Shown: positions 7,337 to 15,284 of the stretch, piece after piece
Numbering within the stretch: position 1 is the first letter of the stretch
Layout: every line of letters begins with the position of its first letter
Assembly (NCBI GenBank): GCA_015490435.1
Contig: WFXV01000216.1
Location: 1 to 22,968 of the forward strand
From: Thermaceae bacterium
Lineage (GTDB): Bacteria > Deinococcota > Deinococci > Deinococcales > Marinithermaceae
DNA length: 22,968 nt
Direction: 5' to 3'
Notes under the pieces: generated by a model
Database searches by the model: none
What the model was told of the DNA's origin: nothing
What the model saw: only the letters and a program-made list of their open reading frames with translations
Translations under genes and position numbers: made by a program

Positions 7337-7349
7337 GCCCCCGGGGCGC

Positions 7350-7424
7350 GGGGCCGTAGCTCAGAGGGAGAGCACCCGCCTTGCAAGCGGGAGGTCGGGG
7401 GTTCGAATCCCCCCGGCTCCACCA
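7350..7424 (+). tRNA. tRNA-Ala (anticodon UGC)
   Basis: The complete cloverleaf is 75 nt with encoded CCA. The acceptor stem is GGGGCCG/CGGCTCC and contains the G3:U70 wobble that identifies alanine tRNAs. The D arm is GCTC/GAGC with a 7-base loop. The anticodon stem is CCCGC/GCGGG around CTTGCAA (anticodon TGC at 7382-7384). The T arm is GGGGG-TTCGAAT-CCCCC. A terminator follows directly. Confidence 0.98.
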
Positions 7425-7426
7425 GA

Positions 7427-7449
7427 AAGGGCCTTCGGGCCCTTCTTTT
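7427..7449 (+). terminator. Intrinsic terminator after tRNA-Ala
   Basis: AAGGGCC-TTCG-GGCCCTT forms a 7-bp stem with a stable tetraloop, followed by CTTTT. It begins 3 bases after the tRNA CCA. The stem also sits just beyond the stop codon of the opposing gene at 7451 and may act weakly on that strand, where only a short T run is present. Confidence 0.85.
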
Positions 7450-7450
7450 G

Positions 7451-7921
7451 CTACCAGGGCAGGGTGTCGTTCTCGTAGTAGAGGTACCCCCCGCACTCGC
7501 CCTCGCCGAAGGTGAGGCGCACCGCGGCGCGCTTCAAGGGCCCCCGGTGGGTGAGGTTGATCCAGAGGGTGCGGCTTTTTTCGTCCCAGTGCGTCTGCCA
7601 CTGGGGTTTGGGTTTTTCCGTGCACGTGCCGTCGAGGCAGACCTCGATGAGGGCGATCTGGGTCCTCGGGAAGGGCCGAGGCTCTTCGAGCACTTCCCGG
7701 ATCATCCGCCCCCTATGAAACACGAACCGGACGCGAAGCTGCCACTCCGGCCGGCGGTAGGGGAGGGCGAGGCGGAGCAAGGTTCCCTTGCGGAAGGCTT
7801 TCAAGGGAAGGGGCTTTTCGCTCAGCAAGTAGACCCCGTCGGGGCAGTAGAGCACCCCACCGGCCTCGTTGCCGGGCGGCAAGGAAAAGCCCAGGAAAAG
7901 GGCCAGCACCAGGGCGGCCAT
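7451..7921 (-). CDS. Small secreted four-cysteine protein of unknown function
   Basis: I do not recognise this 156-residue protein. It starts with a hydrophobic run, MAALVLALFLGFSLPPG, that looks like a signal peptide or anchor. The rest is beta-rich and polar, with four cysteines at 26, 95, 100 and 143 (Y-C-P-D-G, E-V-C-L-D-G-T-C, G-E-C-G-G), suggesting two disulfides in an exported domain. The frame is open upstream to 7999. I chose the ATG at 7919-7921 because it puts the hydrophobic run at the N-terminus and because a TATCCT box lies exactly 6 bases before it, the leaderless layout. A longer form beginning M-S-R-A-Y at 7975 would add an arginine before the hydrophobic run and cannot be excluded. 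The gene is divergent from the trp genes. Confidence 0.7.
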   Translation of the reverse strand: MAALVLALFLGFSLPPGNEAGGVLYCPDGVYLLSEKPLPLKAFRKGTLLRLALPYRRPEWQLRVRFVFHRGRMIREVLEEPRPFPRTQIALIEVCLDGTCTEKPKPQWQTHWDEKSRTLWINLTHRGPLKRAAVRLTFGEGECGGYLYYENDTLPW

Positions 7922-7927
7922 GCCCCG

Positions 7928-7933
7928 AGGATA
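7928..7933 (-). promoter_or_regulatory. -10 box of the secreted-protein gene (leaderless)
   Basis: TATCCT on the minus strand is followed by 6 bases (CGGGGC) and the ATG at 7921. This TANNNT-N6-start spacing would place the transcription start on the start codon. No ribosome binding site is visible. Confidence 0.5.
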
Positions 7934-7938
7934 AGGGA

Positions 7939-7967
7939 TTGCGCCTCCGGCCGGACTTGGGTAGGCT
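7939..7967 (+). promoter_or_regulatory. Promoter of the trpL-trpBA transcript
   Basis: TTGCGC (7939-7944) and TAGGCT (7962-7967) are separated by 17 bases. TAGGCT fits the TANNNT -10 pattern and is followed by 6 bases and the ATG of the leader peptide at 7974, so transcription would begin at that ATG. The promoter interleaves with the divergent one at 7928-7933. Confidence 0.5.
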
Positions 7968-7973
7968 CGGGAC

Positions 7974-8036
7974 ATGCGAGCCCGTCCCCGGGTGCGCACC
8001 CCGAGGAGCTACAAGTGGGCCTTCCACCACGGCTAG
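7974..8036 (+). CDS. Candidate trp leader peptide (20 aa, one Trp codon, leaderless)
   Basis: This short frame reads MRARPRVRTPRSYKWAFHHG and ends in TAG at 8034-8036. The single Trp codon is codon 15 (TGG, 8016-8018). There is no Shine-Dalgarno sequence. Instead a TAGGCT box lies 6 bases before the ATG, which suggests a leaderless transcript starting on this codon. It is in a different frame from trpB and lies 58 bases before the trpB GTG. Bases 8020-8027, immediately after the Trp codon, are complementary to the trpB start region. Together these suggest a tryptophan-sensing leader peptide. One Trp codon is a weak sensor compared with the tandem Trp codons of enteric leaders, so a chance reading frame remains possible. 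Confidence 0.55.
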   Translation: MRARPRVRTPRSYKWAFHHG

Positions 8037-8094
8037 GCCCGGGGCGGCTTCGGCACATCGAACCCCTGAAAAATCCGAGGAAAGGAGGAAGCTT

Positions 8095-8104
<10 letters not shown>
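8016..8104 (+). promoter_or_regulatory. Candidate translational attenuator controlling trpB
   Basis: CCTTCCAC at 8020-8027 is the exact reverse complement of GTGGAAGG at 8095-8102, which contains the trpB start codon. Two G-U pairs (8018-8019 with 8103-8104) could extend it to 10 bp. A competing local hairpin pairs GGGCC (8017-8021) with GGCCC (8036-8040). A ribosome stalled on the Trp codon at 8016-8018 would cover the inhibitory strand and leave trpB open. There is no T run after any hairpin, so classic transcription attenuation is not supported. The pairing is seen in the sequence; the mechanism is inferred. Confidence 0.45.
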
Positions 8105-9311
<1,207 letters not shown>

Positions 9312-9315
<4 letters not shown>

Positions 9316-10088
9316 GCGCGGTTCGTGAGGCTTTCGAAAGGGCCCGCTCCGAGGGCCGACGGGCGCTGATTCCCTACCTCACCGCGGGCTACCCGAGCCC
9401 CGAGAGGTTCTTGGACTATGCCCTGGGGCTCGCCGAGGAGGCGGATCTTTTCGAAGTCGGGCTTCCCTTCTCCGACCCCCTGGGCGACGGCCCGGTGATC
9501 CAGCGGGCAAGCGAGAGGGCCCTGGCTCAGGGGGTTCGCACCAAGAAGGTCCTCGAGCTCGTCGAGCGGCTCAGCCATAAGACCGACGTCCCCCTGCTTC
9601 TCATGACCTACATCAACCCGGTTTTGGCTTACGGCAAGGAGCGCTTTTTCAGGGACTTCGCCGAGGCCGGAATTAAGGGCGTGGTCCTCCCCGACCTGCC
9701 CCCGGACGAGGACCCCGAGGTGGCAAGGGCGGCGGGGGAGGCGGAGCTTGCCACCGTCTTCCTCCTCGCCCCCACCTCCACCGACCGCCGCATCGAGGTG
9801 GTCACCGGATACACCACCGGGTTCGTCTACGCGGTGAGCGTCACCGGGGTGACCGGCGCCCGCGACCGGCTGCCCGAGGAGATCGGCGCCCTCGTTCGCC
9901 GGGTGAAGGCGAAGACCGAGCTCCCGGTGGCGATCGGCTTTGGCATCTCCGGCGAGGCGACCGCCCGCCAGGCGGTAGAAGCGGGGGCCGACGGCGTGGT
10001 GGTGGGTTCTGCCTTGATCCGGGCGATCGAGGCGGGGGAGGACCCCCGCGAGGTGCTCCGGGCGGTGCGGAGAGGGGCTACGCTCTAA
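9312..10088 (+). CDS. trpA: Tryptophan synthase alpha chain
   Basis: TrpA is a TIM-barrel lyase that splits indole-3-glycerol phosphate to indole and glyceraldehyde 3-phosphate in the alpha2-beta2 complex with TrpB. The 258-residue protein contains F-E-V-G-L-P-F-S-D-P-L-G-D-G-P, with catalytic Glu48 and Asp59, then L-M-T-Y-I-N-P-V and the phosphate-binding A-I-G-F-G-I-S and G-V-V-V-G-S-A segments. The GTG start overlaps the trpB TGA by four bases, so the two subunits are translationally coupled. Other trp genes are not in this window. Confidence 0.98.
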
Positions 10089-10090
10089 GC

Positions 10091-10927
10091 ATGGAGAAGC
10101 TGCGCGTCGGTCGCTTTGAGGTCTACCTGCTGGAGGACGGGCGGTTTTGGCTCGATGGCGGGGCAATGTTCGGCATCGTCCCCAAGGCCCTTTGGTCCAA
10201 GAAGACCGAGTCCGACGAGCAAAACCGCATCCCGCTCGTGATCCGCCCGATGCTCGTGCGCGCGGGGGAGCGCTGGATCCTGGTCGAGACCGGGGTGGAC
10301 ACCAAACCCGGGGAAAAGCACCAGAAGATCTACCGCATCGAGGAGGCGGGGAGGCTGCTTTCGGCGCTAAAAGAGTTAGGCCTTACCCCTGAGGACATCG
10401 ACCTCGTCGTCAACACCCACCTTCACTTCGACCACGCCGGGCTGAACGTGGTGCGGACCGAGGAGGGCCTCGTCCCCCTTTTCAAAAACGCCCGCTACCT
10501 GGTCCAGCGCGAGGAGTTTTTTGAAGCCACCCACCCCCACGAGCGAAACCGGGGAAGCTATCTGCCGGAAAACGTCGAGCCGGTGGCCGAGGCGGGGCTC
10601 TTTGAGTTCGTCGAGGGCGAGGCCGAGGTTTTGCCCGGGCTTCGCCTTATTCCCCTCCCCGGGCACACCCTCGGGCATCAGGGGGTGGAGCTCGAGTCGG
10701 AAGGGGAAAAGCTCGTTTACACCGCCGACCTCTTACCCACCTTCGCCCACGTGCCGCTTCCCTACATCATGGCCTACGACCTCTACCCGTTGACCACGCT
10801 CGAGACCCGCAAGAAGCACTACCCCCGCTGGGCCGAGGAGGGCTACCTCGTCGTCACCCCCCACGATCCGAAGCTCCCCTTCGCCAAAATCCGCGAAGGC
10901 GAGCGGGGGTGGGAGGCGTTTATCTAG
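10091..10927 (+). CDS. Metallo-beta-lactamase-fold hydrolase
   Basis: The 278-residue cytosolic protein has a complete binuclear metal site: H-L-H-F-D-H (His110, His112, Asp114, His115), His192 in P-G-H-T-L-G-H, Asp213 in Y-T-A-D-L and His258 in T-P-H-D. Sequence layout (an N-terminal strand pair, an R-I-P-L-V-I-R-P-M-L insert, and the D-H then G-H-T spacing) is like the lactonase/aryl-hydrolase branch of the superfamily rather than RNase J or glyoxalase II. The substrate is unknown. It starts 2 bases after the trpA stop and so is probably co-transcribed with trpBA. A housekeeping link to tryptophan synthesis is not obvious. The TAG stop directly adjoins a palindromic repeat. Confidence 0.88.
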   Translation: MEKLRVGRFEVYLLEDGRFWLDGGAMFGIVPKALWSKKTESDEQNRIPLVIRPMLVRAGERWILVETGVDTKPGEKHQKIYRIEEAGRLLSALKELGLTPEDIDLVVNTHLHFDHAGLNVVRTEEGLVPLFKNARYLVQREEFFEATHPHERNRGSYLPENVEPVAEAGLFEFVEGEAEVLPGLRLIPLPGHTLGHQGVELESEGEKLVYTADLLPTFAHVPLPYIMAYDLYPLTTLETRKKHYPRWAEEGYLVVTPHDPKLPFAKIREGERGWEAFI

Positions 10928-10994
10928 GCCTGTGGCGCGTGGCTTGTAGCCTGTGGAAAAAAATCCACAAGCTACAGGCCACAAGCCACGAGCC
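10928..10994. repeat. Short palindromic repeat between convergent genes
   Basis: This ~67-base element is built from degenerate copies of a GTGGCTTGT / GCCTGTRG unit arranged as an imperfect inverted repeat around AAAAAA (10958-10963). TGTGGA (10952-10957) pairs with TCCACA (10964-10969). Further out, CGTGGCTTGT (10939-10948) has an exact inverted copy at 10980-10989, offset by a 7-base insertion. It fills the gap between the two convergent genes and runs into the nfo reading frame. It looks like a REP/MITE-like interspersed element and could also act as a hairpin terminator for both operons. Confidence 0.65.
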
Positions 10995-11763
10995 ATTTTC
11001 TAAATGTTGCCAGGTTCTTCGCGTCGTCCGCCTTCGGCGTTTCCATGATGAAGGGGAGCTGACAGACGCGGGGGTCTTTGAGGAGTTCAAGAAGGGCTTC
11101 GCCCATCGTCCCCTTGCCGAGCGAGGCGTGTACGTCGCGGTGGCTTCCCCGCTCGTACTTCGCGTCGTTGAAGTGGACGAGGGCGAGGCGGGGGAGAAGG
11201 CCGAGCCCCTCGAGCTCGTTTAGAAACTCCACCGGGTGGTAGCCCATCACCCAGGCGTGGGCGGTGTCGAGGGCGAGGCCGAAGGGGGTGCCCTCGAGGA
11301 TTTCGGCGAGCTCCTCCGGCGTCACGCCTCGCTTGTTTCCGCCTCCGACCGTGTTTTCGACGAGGAGCCGGGCGGGGCTTGGAGCAAGCTCCGCCGCTTT
11401 GAATAGCCCCTTTCTGATTTGCGCGATCTCCCCCGAGCCCGGGTGCACCACCACCGCCTCGGCCCCGAGGAGCCGCGCCTTTTCCAGGTCGTCGGCCAGC
11501 GAGAGCACGCTTTTCTCGAAGAGCTCGCCCTCGGCGCCGAGGTTCACCAGGTAGCTCGCGTGGATCACGAGGCCTTGAATGCCTTGGAGCTCCCTTGTCG
11601 CCCGGAAGCGCTCGGCCAGGGCCTGGGGAAGCGCCTTTTTCCGCCAGGCGCGGGGGCTTTTGGCGAAGATCTGGACCGCGTTCACCCCGAGCGCCTCGGC
11701 CTCCCGGAGCGCGGTGAGGTAGCTCTCCTTTCCCCCGATGGAAAAGTGAAACCCGTAGATCAT
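10972..11763 (-). CDS. nfo: Endonuclease IV (AP endonuclease)
   Basis: This trinuclear-zinc TIM-barrel enzyme cuts DNA 5' of abasic sites in base excision repair. All the expected ligands are visible in the 263-residue protein: His68 (V-I-H-A-S-Y), His107 (V-V-H-P-G-S), Glu136 (V-E-N-T), Asp166 and His169 (L-D-T-A-H-A), His197 (V-H-F-N-D), Asp210/His212 (H-R-D-V-H-A-S-L-G-K-G) and Glu241 (I-M-E-T-P). The ATG overlaps the stop of the upstream lipoprotein gene as ATGA. The last six residues (L-V-A-C-G-L) and the stop codon are encoded by the palindromic repeat, so the native C-terminus has probably been replaced. The catalytic domain is complete. Confidence 0.95.
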   Translation of the reverse strand: MIYGFHFSIGGKESYLTALREAEALGVNAVQIFAKSPRAWRKKALPQALAERFRATRELQGIQGLVIHASYLVNLGAEGELFEKSVLSLADDLEKARLLGAEAVVVHPGSGEIAQIRKGLFKAAELAPSPARLLVENTVGGGNKRGVTPEELAEILEGTPFGLALDTAHAWVMGYHPVEFLNELEGLGLLPRLALVHFNDAKYERGSHRDVHASLGKGTMGEALLELLKDPRVCQLPFIMETPKADDAKNLATFRKWLVACGL

Positions 11764-12296
11764 GGCAAGAGGTAGAGCGAGACCACCGCGGTGCCGCTTC
11801 GGTCCATCCCGATCGCCCGGGCGGCGGCGTAGGAGAGGTCGATGATCCGCCCCCTCTTGAAAGGGCCGCGGTCGTTGATCCGAACCACCACAGTCTCGCC
11901 GGTGTCCTCGCGGCGGACGAGCACCCGGGTGCCGAAGGGGAGGCGGGGATGGGCGGCGGTGAGCGCCTCTTGGTCGAAGCGCTCGCCGCTCGCGGTGCGG
12001 CGTCCGTGGAAGCCGGGGCCGTACCAGCTCGCCTCGCCGCGCTCGTAAAAGCGGGCCCCCTTGGGCCAGGGGTAGGTGATTCGCTGCCCGGGGACGATCC
12101 GGGTGTCGCCGAGGCCGTTTGCCGCCATGAGCGCTTCCACCGAGACCCCAAAGTAAAGCGCGATCCGGTAGAGGGTCTCGCCCGGCCGGACGACGTGCAG
12201 GAGCGCTTGGGGAGGCGCGGGTTCCGGCCGGTTCGTGGGTGCGGGGACGCAGGCGGCGAGGAGCAGGGGCAAGAGGAGGAGCCGGCGGATCCTCAT
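11760..12296 (-). CDS. RlpA-like lipoprotein with LysM domain
   Basis: The 178-residue envelope protein starts MRIRRLLLLPLLLAAC, a lipoprotein signal with lipobox L-A-A-C at residues 13-16. A LysM peptidoglycan-binding domain follows (V-V-R-P-G-E-T-L-Y-R-I-A-L-Y-F-G-V through I-V-P-G-Q-R-I). After it comes an RlpA-type double-psi beta-barrel (G-E-A-S-W-Y-G-P-G-F-H-G-R-R-T-A-S-G-E ... V-R-I-N-D-R-G-P-F). RlpA of Pseudomonas is a lytic transglycosylase acting on naked glycan strands; activity here is inferred. The ATG at 12294-12296 overlaps the peptidase stop as ATGA. The much longer open frame upstream is the shadow of that gene. There is no SPOR domain; LysM replaces it as the wall-binding part. 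Confidence 0.92.
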   Translation of the reverse strand: MRIRRLLLLPLLLAACVPAPTNRPEPAPPQALLHVVRPGETLYRIALYFGVSVEALMAANGLGDTRIVPGQRITYPWPKGARFYERGEASWYGPGFHGRRTASGERFDQEALTAAHPRLPFGTRVLVRREDTGETVVVRINDRGPFKRGRIIDLSYAAARAIGMDRSGTAVVSLYLLP

Positions 12297-13312
12297 AGGT
12301 CGCTTGAGAGTATCAAAGCGCCGTCTTCGGTGATGAGGACGAGCTCCTCGACCCGGGCACCGCCGAGTCCCGGCACGTAGACCCCGGGTTCGATGGTGAC
12401 CACCATGCCGGGCTCGAAGTAGCCCTCGCTCTCGTGGCTGATGCGGGGGGCCTCGTGGACCTCGAGCCCCACCCCGTGGCCGAGGGCGTGGGGGTAGTAC
12501 CGGAGGAGGCCCTCGGCCTCGAGCACCGCCCGGGCGGCGCGGTCGGCGGCGGCGATCGGTTGGCCGGGGCCCACACGCTCGAGCGCCGCCGAAAGCGCGG
12601 CCTGGACCGCCCGGAGGACGCGGGCAAGCTCGGGGGAAACTTCGCCGAGCGCAAGCGTCCGGGTGACGTCGGAGTGGTACCCCTGGTAGCGGGCGCCGAA
12701 GTCCAGGGTGACGAGCTCGCCCTCCCGGAGGGGTTTCTCGCCCGCACCGGCGTGGGGAAAAGCACCGTTTTCGCCGGAGGCGACGATGGTGGGGAAGGCC
12801 CGCCCCTCGGCCCCCCGCCGCCGCATGGCGCACTCCAGGGCCGCCGCCACCTGGATCTCGGAAACCCCGGGCCGGACCTCGGAAAGCGCCTCCCGGTAAG
12901 CGTCGCGGGCGATCGCCATGGCCCGGCGGATTTTTTCCACCTCTTCGGGCCGCTTTTTGACCCTGAGCGCCTCCACCCGCCCCTCGGTGGGCACGAGCTC
13001 GGCTCCTTTGAAGGCCTCGCGCAACCTCTGGAAATCCTCGTAGGAGAGGTGCGCTTTTTCAAAGCCCACCCGCCCCCGGGCCCGCTCGGCGAGGAGCCGG
13101 GGCCAGTCTCGGGGCCGCCCAAGCAGGTAGGGGAGGCCAAAGCGCTCGAGGTCGTTCTCGTAAAGGGGGCTTGCGAGGAGCCGGGGGCCCCCGTCGTCGA
13201 TCCAGAGCCAGGCGTCCTCGGCGTGGGGAAAGCCGGCGAGGTAGCGGACGTTGGCGGGCTGGGTGATGAGGAGGGCGTCGAGGTCCTCGAGCAATCCCGT
13301 GAAATCGTTCAC
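12293..13312 (-). CDS. M24 family metallopeptidase (Xaa-Pro aminopeptidase/dipeptidase type)
   Basis: The 339-residue protein has an N-terminal creatinase-like domain (residues 1-115, with Q-P-A-N-V-R-Y-L-A-G-F) and a C-terminal pita-bread catalytic domain. Metal ligands are visible: two Asp in L-D-F-G-A-R-Y-Q-G-Y-H-S-D-V-T-R-T, the His in A-L-G-H-G-V-G-L-E-V-H-E, a Glu in T-I-E-P-G-V-Y and the last Glu in R-V-E-E-L. It is expected to release residues before proline from peptides in the cytosol. Whether it is an aminopeptidase or a prolidase cannot be decided. The GTG start at 13310-13312 has AGGGAGGAG about 9 bases upstream. It follows tpiA by 21 bases. Confidence 0.93.
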   Translation of the reverse strand: MNDFTGLLEDLDALLITQPANVRYLAGFPHAEDAWLWIDDGGPRLLASPLYENDLERFGLPYLLGRPRDWPRLLAERARGRVGFEKAHLSYEDFQRLREAFKGAELVPTEGRVEALRVKKRPEEVEKIRRAMAIARDAYREALSEVRPGVSEIQVAAALECAMRRRGAEGRAFPTIVASGENGAFPHAGAGEKPLREGELVTLDFGARYQGYHSDVTRTLALGEVSPELARVLRAVQAALSAALERVGPGQPIAAADRAARAVLEAEGLLRYYPHALGHGVGLEVHEAPRISHESEGYFEPGMVVTIEPGVYVPGLGGARVEELVLITEDGALILSSDL

Positions 13313-13333
13313 GAACTGGGCTCCTCCCTCATT

Positions 13334-14098
13334 TCACAAACCCACCGCCAAACGGGATAGCGCCACGAAAGACGCGACCTCCAGGCTCGCGCCTCCCACG
13401 AGCCCTCCGTCCACGTTGGGGCCGGCGAGGATCTGGGCGAAGTTTTCAGGCTTGATCGAGCCGCCGTAGAGCACCCGAACGCCCTCGGCGAAGCCCTCGC
13501 CGTACCGGGTGGCGAGGGCGGAGCGGATCGCCTCGGCCATCACCTCGGCGTCCCCAGGAGTCGCCGTTTTTCCCGTTCCGATCGCCCACACCGGTTCATA
13601 GGCGATCACCAGACGGGCCGGATCCCCGGGCTCGACCCCGGCGAGGGAGTCGAGGAGCTGGTTCACCACGAAGGGGATCGCCTCGCCCCGCTCACGGACC
13701 TCGAGCTCCTCGCCCACGCAGAGAATGGGGACCAGGCCGGCCTCGAGCGCCCTTTTCGCCTTCTCGGCGACGAGGGCGGAATCCTCCCGCCAGTACTTGC
13801 GGCGCTCGGAGTGGCCGACGATCGCGTACTTGGCGCCGAGGTCGGCGACCTGGTACGCGGAGACCTCGCCGGTGAAGGCCCCCCAGTCGTGGGCGCTCAC
13901 GTCCTGGGCCCCGAAAGCGACCCCGCTCCCGGCGAGCTCCTCGGCCGCGAGCGGAAGCAGGGGAAAGGAGGGCAGGATCGCGATCTCCGCCTCCGAGGGA
14001 ACGGGGCCGAGCTCGTCTAAAAACTCGTTGAACCAGACCCGGGCCTCGCTCGGGGTCTTGTGCATCTTCCAGTTGCCGGCAACGAGCGGCGTCCTCAC
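13334..14098 (-). CDS. tpiA: Triosephosphate isomerase
   Basis: This glycolytic TIM-barrel enzyme interconverts DHAP and glyceraldehyde 3-phosphate. The 254-residue protein has the G-N-W-K-M-H substrate-binding start (Asn9, Lys11), the electrophilic His in V-G-H-S-E-R-R, the catalytic Glu in A-Y-E-P-V-W-A-I-G-T-G and the phosphate loop V-L-Y-G-G-S-I. The open frame continues far upstream through pgk, but the GTG at 14096-14098 gives the normal N-terminus (M-R-T-P-L-V-A-G-N-W-K). It also forms a GTGA overlap with the pgk stop. Confidence 0.97.
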   Translation of the reverse strand: MRTPLVAGNWKMHKTPSEARVWFNEFLDELGPVPSEAEIAILPSFPLLPLAAEELAGSGVAFGAQDVSAHDWGAFTGEVSAYQVADLGAKYAIVGHSERRKYWREDSALVAEKAKRALEAGLVPILCVGEELEVRERGEAIPFVVNQLLDSLAGVEPGDPARLVIAYEPVWAIGTGKTATPGDAEVMAEAIRSALATRYGEGFAEGVRVLYGGSIKPENFAQILAGPNVDGGLVGGASLEVASFVALSRLAVGL

Positions 14099-15276
14099 GG
14101 GAGCCCTCCTAAAACCTCGATCCCCGGCAGCGTGCCCTTTTCCAGAAACTCGAGGCTCGCGCCCCCACCGGTGGAGACGTGGCTGAAGGCGTCCGCGAGG
14201 CCGAGCTTGTTCACCGCCGCCACCGAGTCGCCGCCGCCGACCACGGTGTAGGCCCCCTCGAGCCCGGCAATCGCCCGCGCCACCGAGAGCGTCCCTTCGT
14301 CGAAGGGCGGGACCTCGAAGACCCCCATGGGGCCGTTCCAGAAAACGGTCTTCGCGCCCCGGAGGGCCTCCCTGAAGCGCGCCCTCGTCTTCGGCCCGAT
14401 GTCGAGGCCCTTCTGCCCCTTCGGGATCCGATCCGCCGGCACCACCTCGCAAGGGGCTTCGGGGCTGATCTCGGGGGCGGCGACCACGTCCTCGGGAAGC
14501 AGGAGCGGCTTGCCCTCCGCCTCAGCCTCTGCGAGGAGCTCCCGGGCCAGGTCGAGCTTGTCCTCCTCCACCAGGGAGTCGCCGACCTCGCCTCCCTTCG
14601 CCTTGATGAAGGTAAACGCCATGGCCCCGCCGACGAGGAGCTGGTCGGCCCGCTTTAGGAGGCTCTCGATCACCCCGATCTTGTCCGAGACCTTGGCCCC
14701 GCCGAGGACCACGGCGTAGGGGTGCTCGTACCCCGAAAGTAGCTTCGAAAGCGCCCGAACCTCCTTCTCGAAGAGCAGCCCGGCGTAGCTTGGGAGGAGC
14801 TTCGCCACCCCCACGACCGAGGCGTGCTCCCGGTGGGCGCTGCCGAAGGCATCGAGGACGAAGGCCTCCCCGAGCCGGGCGTAGCGGCGGGCGAGCTCGG
14901 GGTCGTTCTTGGTCTCCCCGGGCTCGAAGCGGACGTTTTCAAGGAGCGTCACGGTGCCGGGGCCGAAGTTCTGCACCACTTCAAAGGTCTTGTCCGACCC
15001 CGGCGGGAAGGGCACATAGTGCACCGGCTGGCGGAGGAGCTCCTCTAGGCGAAAGGCCACCGGGCGCAAGCGGTAGTTGGGGTCTATGCCCTTGGGCCGC
15101 CCCAGGTGGCTCATCAGCACCACGGCGGCGTTTTGGTTTAAAAGTTGCTCGATGGTGGGGAGGCTCGCCCGGATGCGGGTGTCGTCAGCGACCTCCCCAC
15201 CCTCGAGGGGGACGTTATAGTCCACCCGGACGAGCACGCGCTTATTCCGCGCGTCCAGTTCCTTGAGGGTGCGCAT
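14095..15276 (-). CDS. pgk: Phosphoglycerate kinase
   Basis: Pgk transfers phosphate from 1,3-bisphosphoglycerate to ADP in glycolysis. The 393-residue, two-domain protein has R-V-D-Y-N-V-P-L near the N-terminus, M-S-H-L-G-R-P-K-G, V-V-L-G-G-A-K-V-S-D-K-I-G-V, W-N-G-P-M-G-V-F-E and the C-terminal nucleotide loop V-V-G-G-G-D-S-V-A-A. Length is standard. The ATG is 8 bases after the gap stop, with GGGGGAAAG as the ribosome binding site. Confidence 0.98.
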   Translation of the reverse strand: MRTLKELDARNKRVLVRVDYNVPLEGGEVADDTRIRASLPTIEQLLNQNAAVVLMSHLGRPKGIDPNYRLRPVAFRLEELLRQPVHYVPFPPGSDKTFEVVQNFGPGTVTLLENVRFEPGETKNDPELARRYARLGEAFVLDAFGSAHREHASVVGVAKLLPSYAGLLFEKEVRALSKLLSGYEHPYAVVLGGAKVSDKIGVIESLLKRADQLLVGGAMAFTFIKAKGGEVGDSLVEEDKLDLARELLAEAEAEGKPLLLPEDVVAAPEISPEAPCEVVPADRIPKGQKGLDIGPKTRARFREALRGAKTVFWNGPMGVFEVPPFDEGTLSVARAIAGLEGAYTVVGGGDSVAAVNKLGLADAFSHVSTGGGASLEFLEKGTLPGIEVLGGLP

Positions 15277-15284
15277 CTTTCCCC

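Noticed and set aside
7314..7625. Minus-strand open frame crossing the tRNA-Ala gene
   Set aside because: It runs through a certain tRNA gene and its terminator. The W-S-R-G-D-S-N-P-R-P-P peptide in it is a well-known artefact of translating tRNA genes.
7990..8001. Perfect 12-base palindrome GGGTGCGCACCC near the trp promoter, considered as an operator
   Set aside because: It lies within the leader peptide codons downstream of the predicted transcription start. High GC content makes such palindromes common, and no second copy was seen.
8041..8076. Possible transcriptional attenuator hairpin (GGGG at 8041-8044 with CCCC at 8063-8066)
   Set aside because: The stem is only 4 bp around a long loop and is followed by A residues rather than T, so it does not look like an intrinsic terminator.
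7939..8094. Extension of trpB upstream by about 52 codons
   Set aside because: The conserved N-terminus and an AGGAGG at 6-base spacing mark the GTG at 8095. The added residues are low-complexity and overlap the promoter and leader region.
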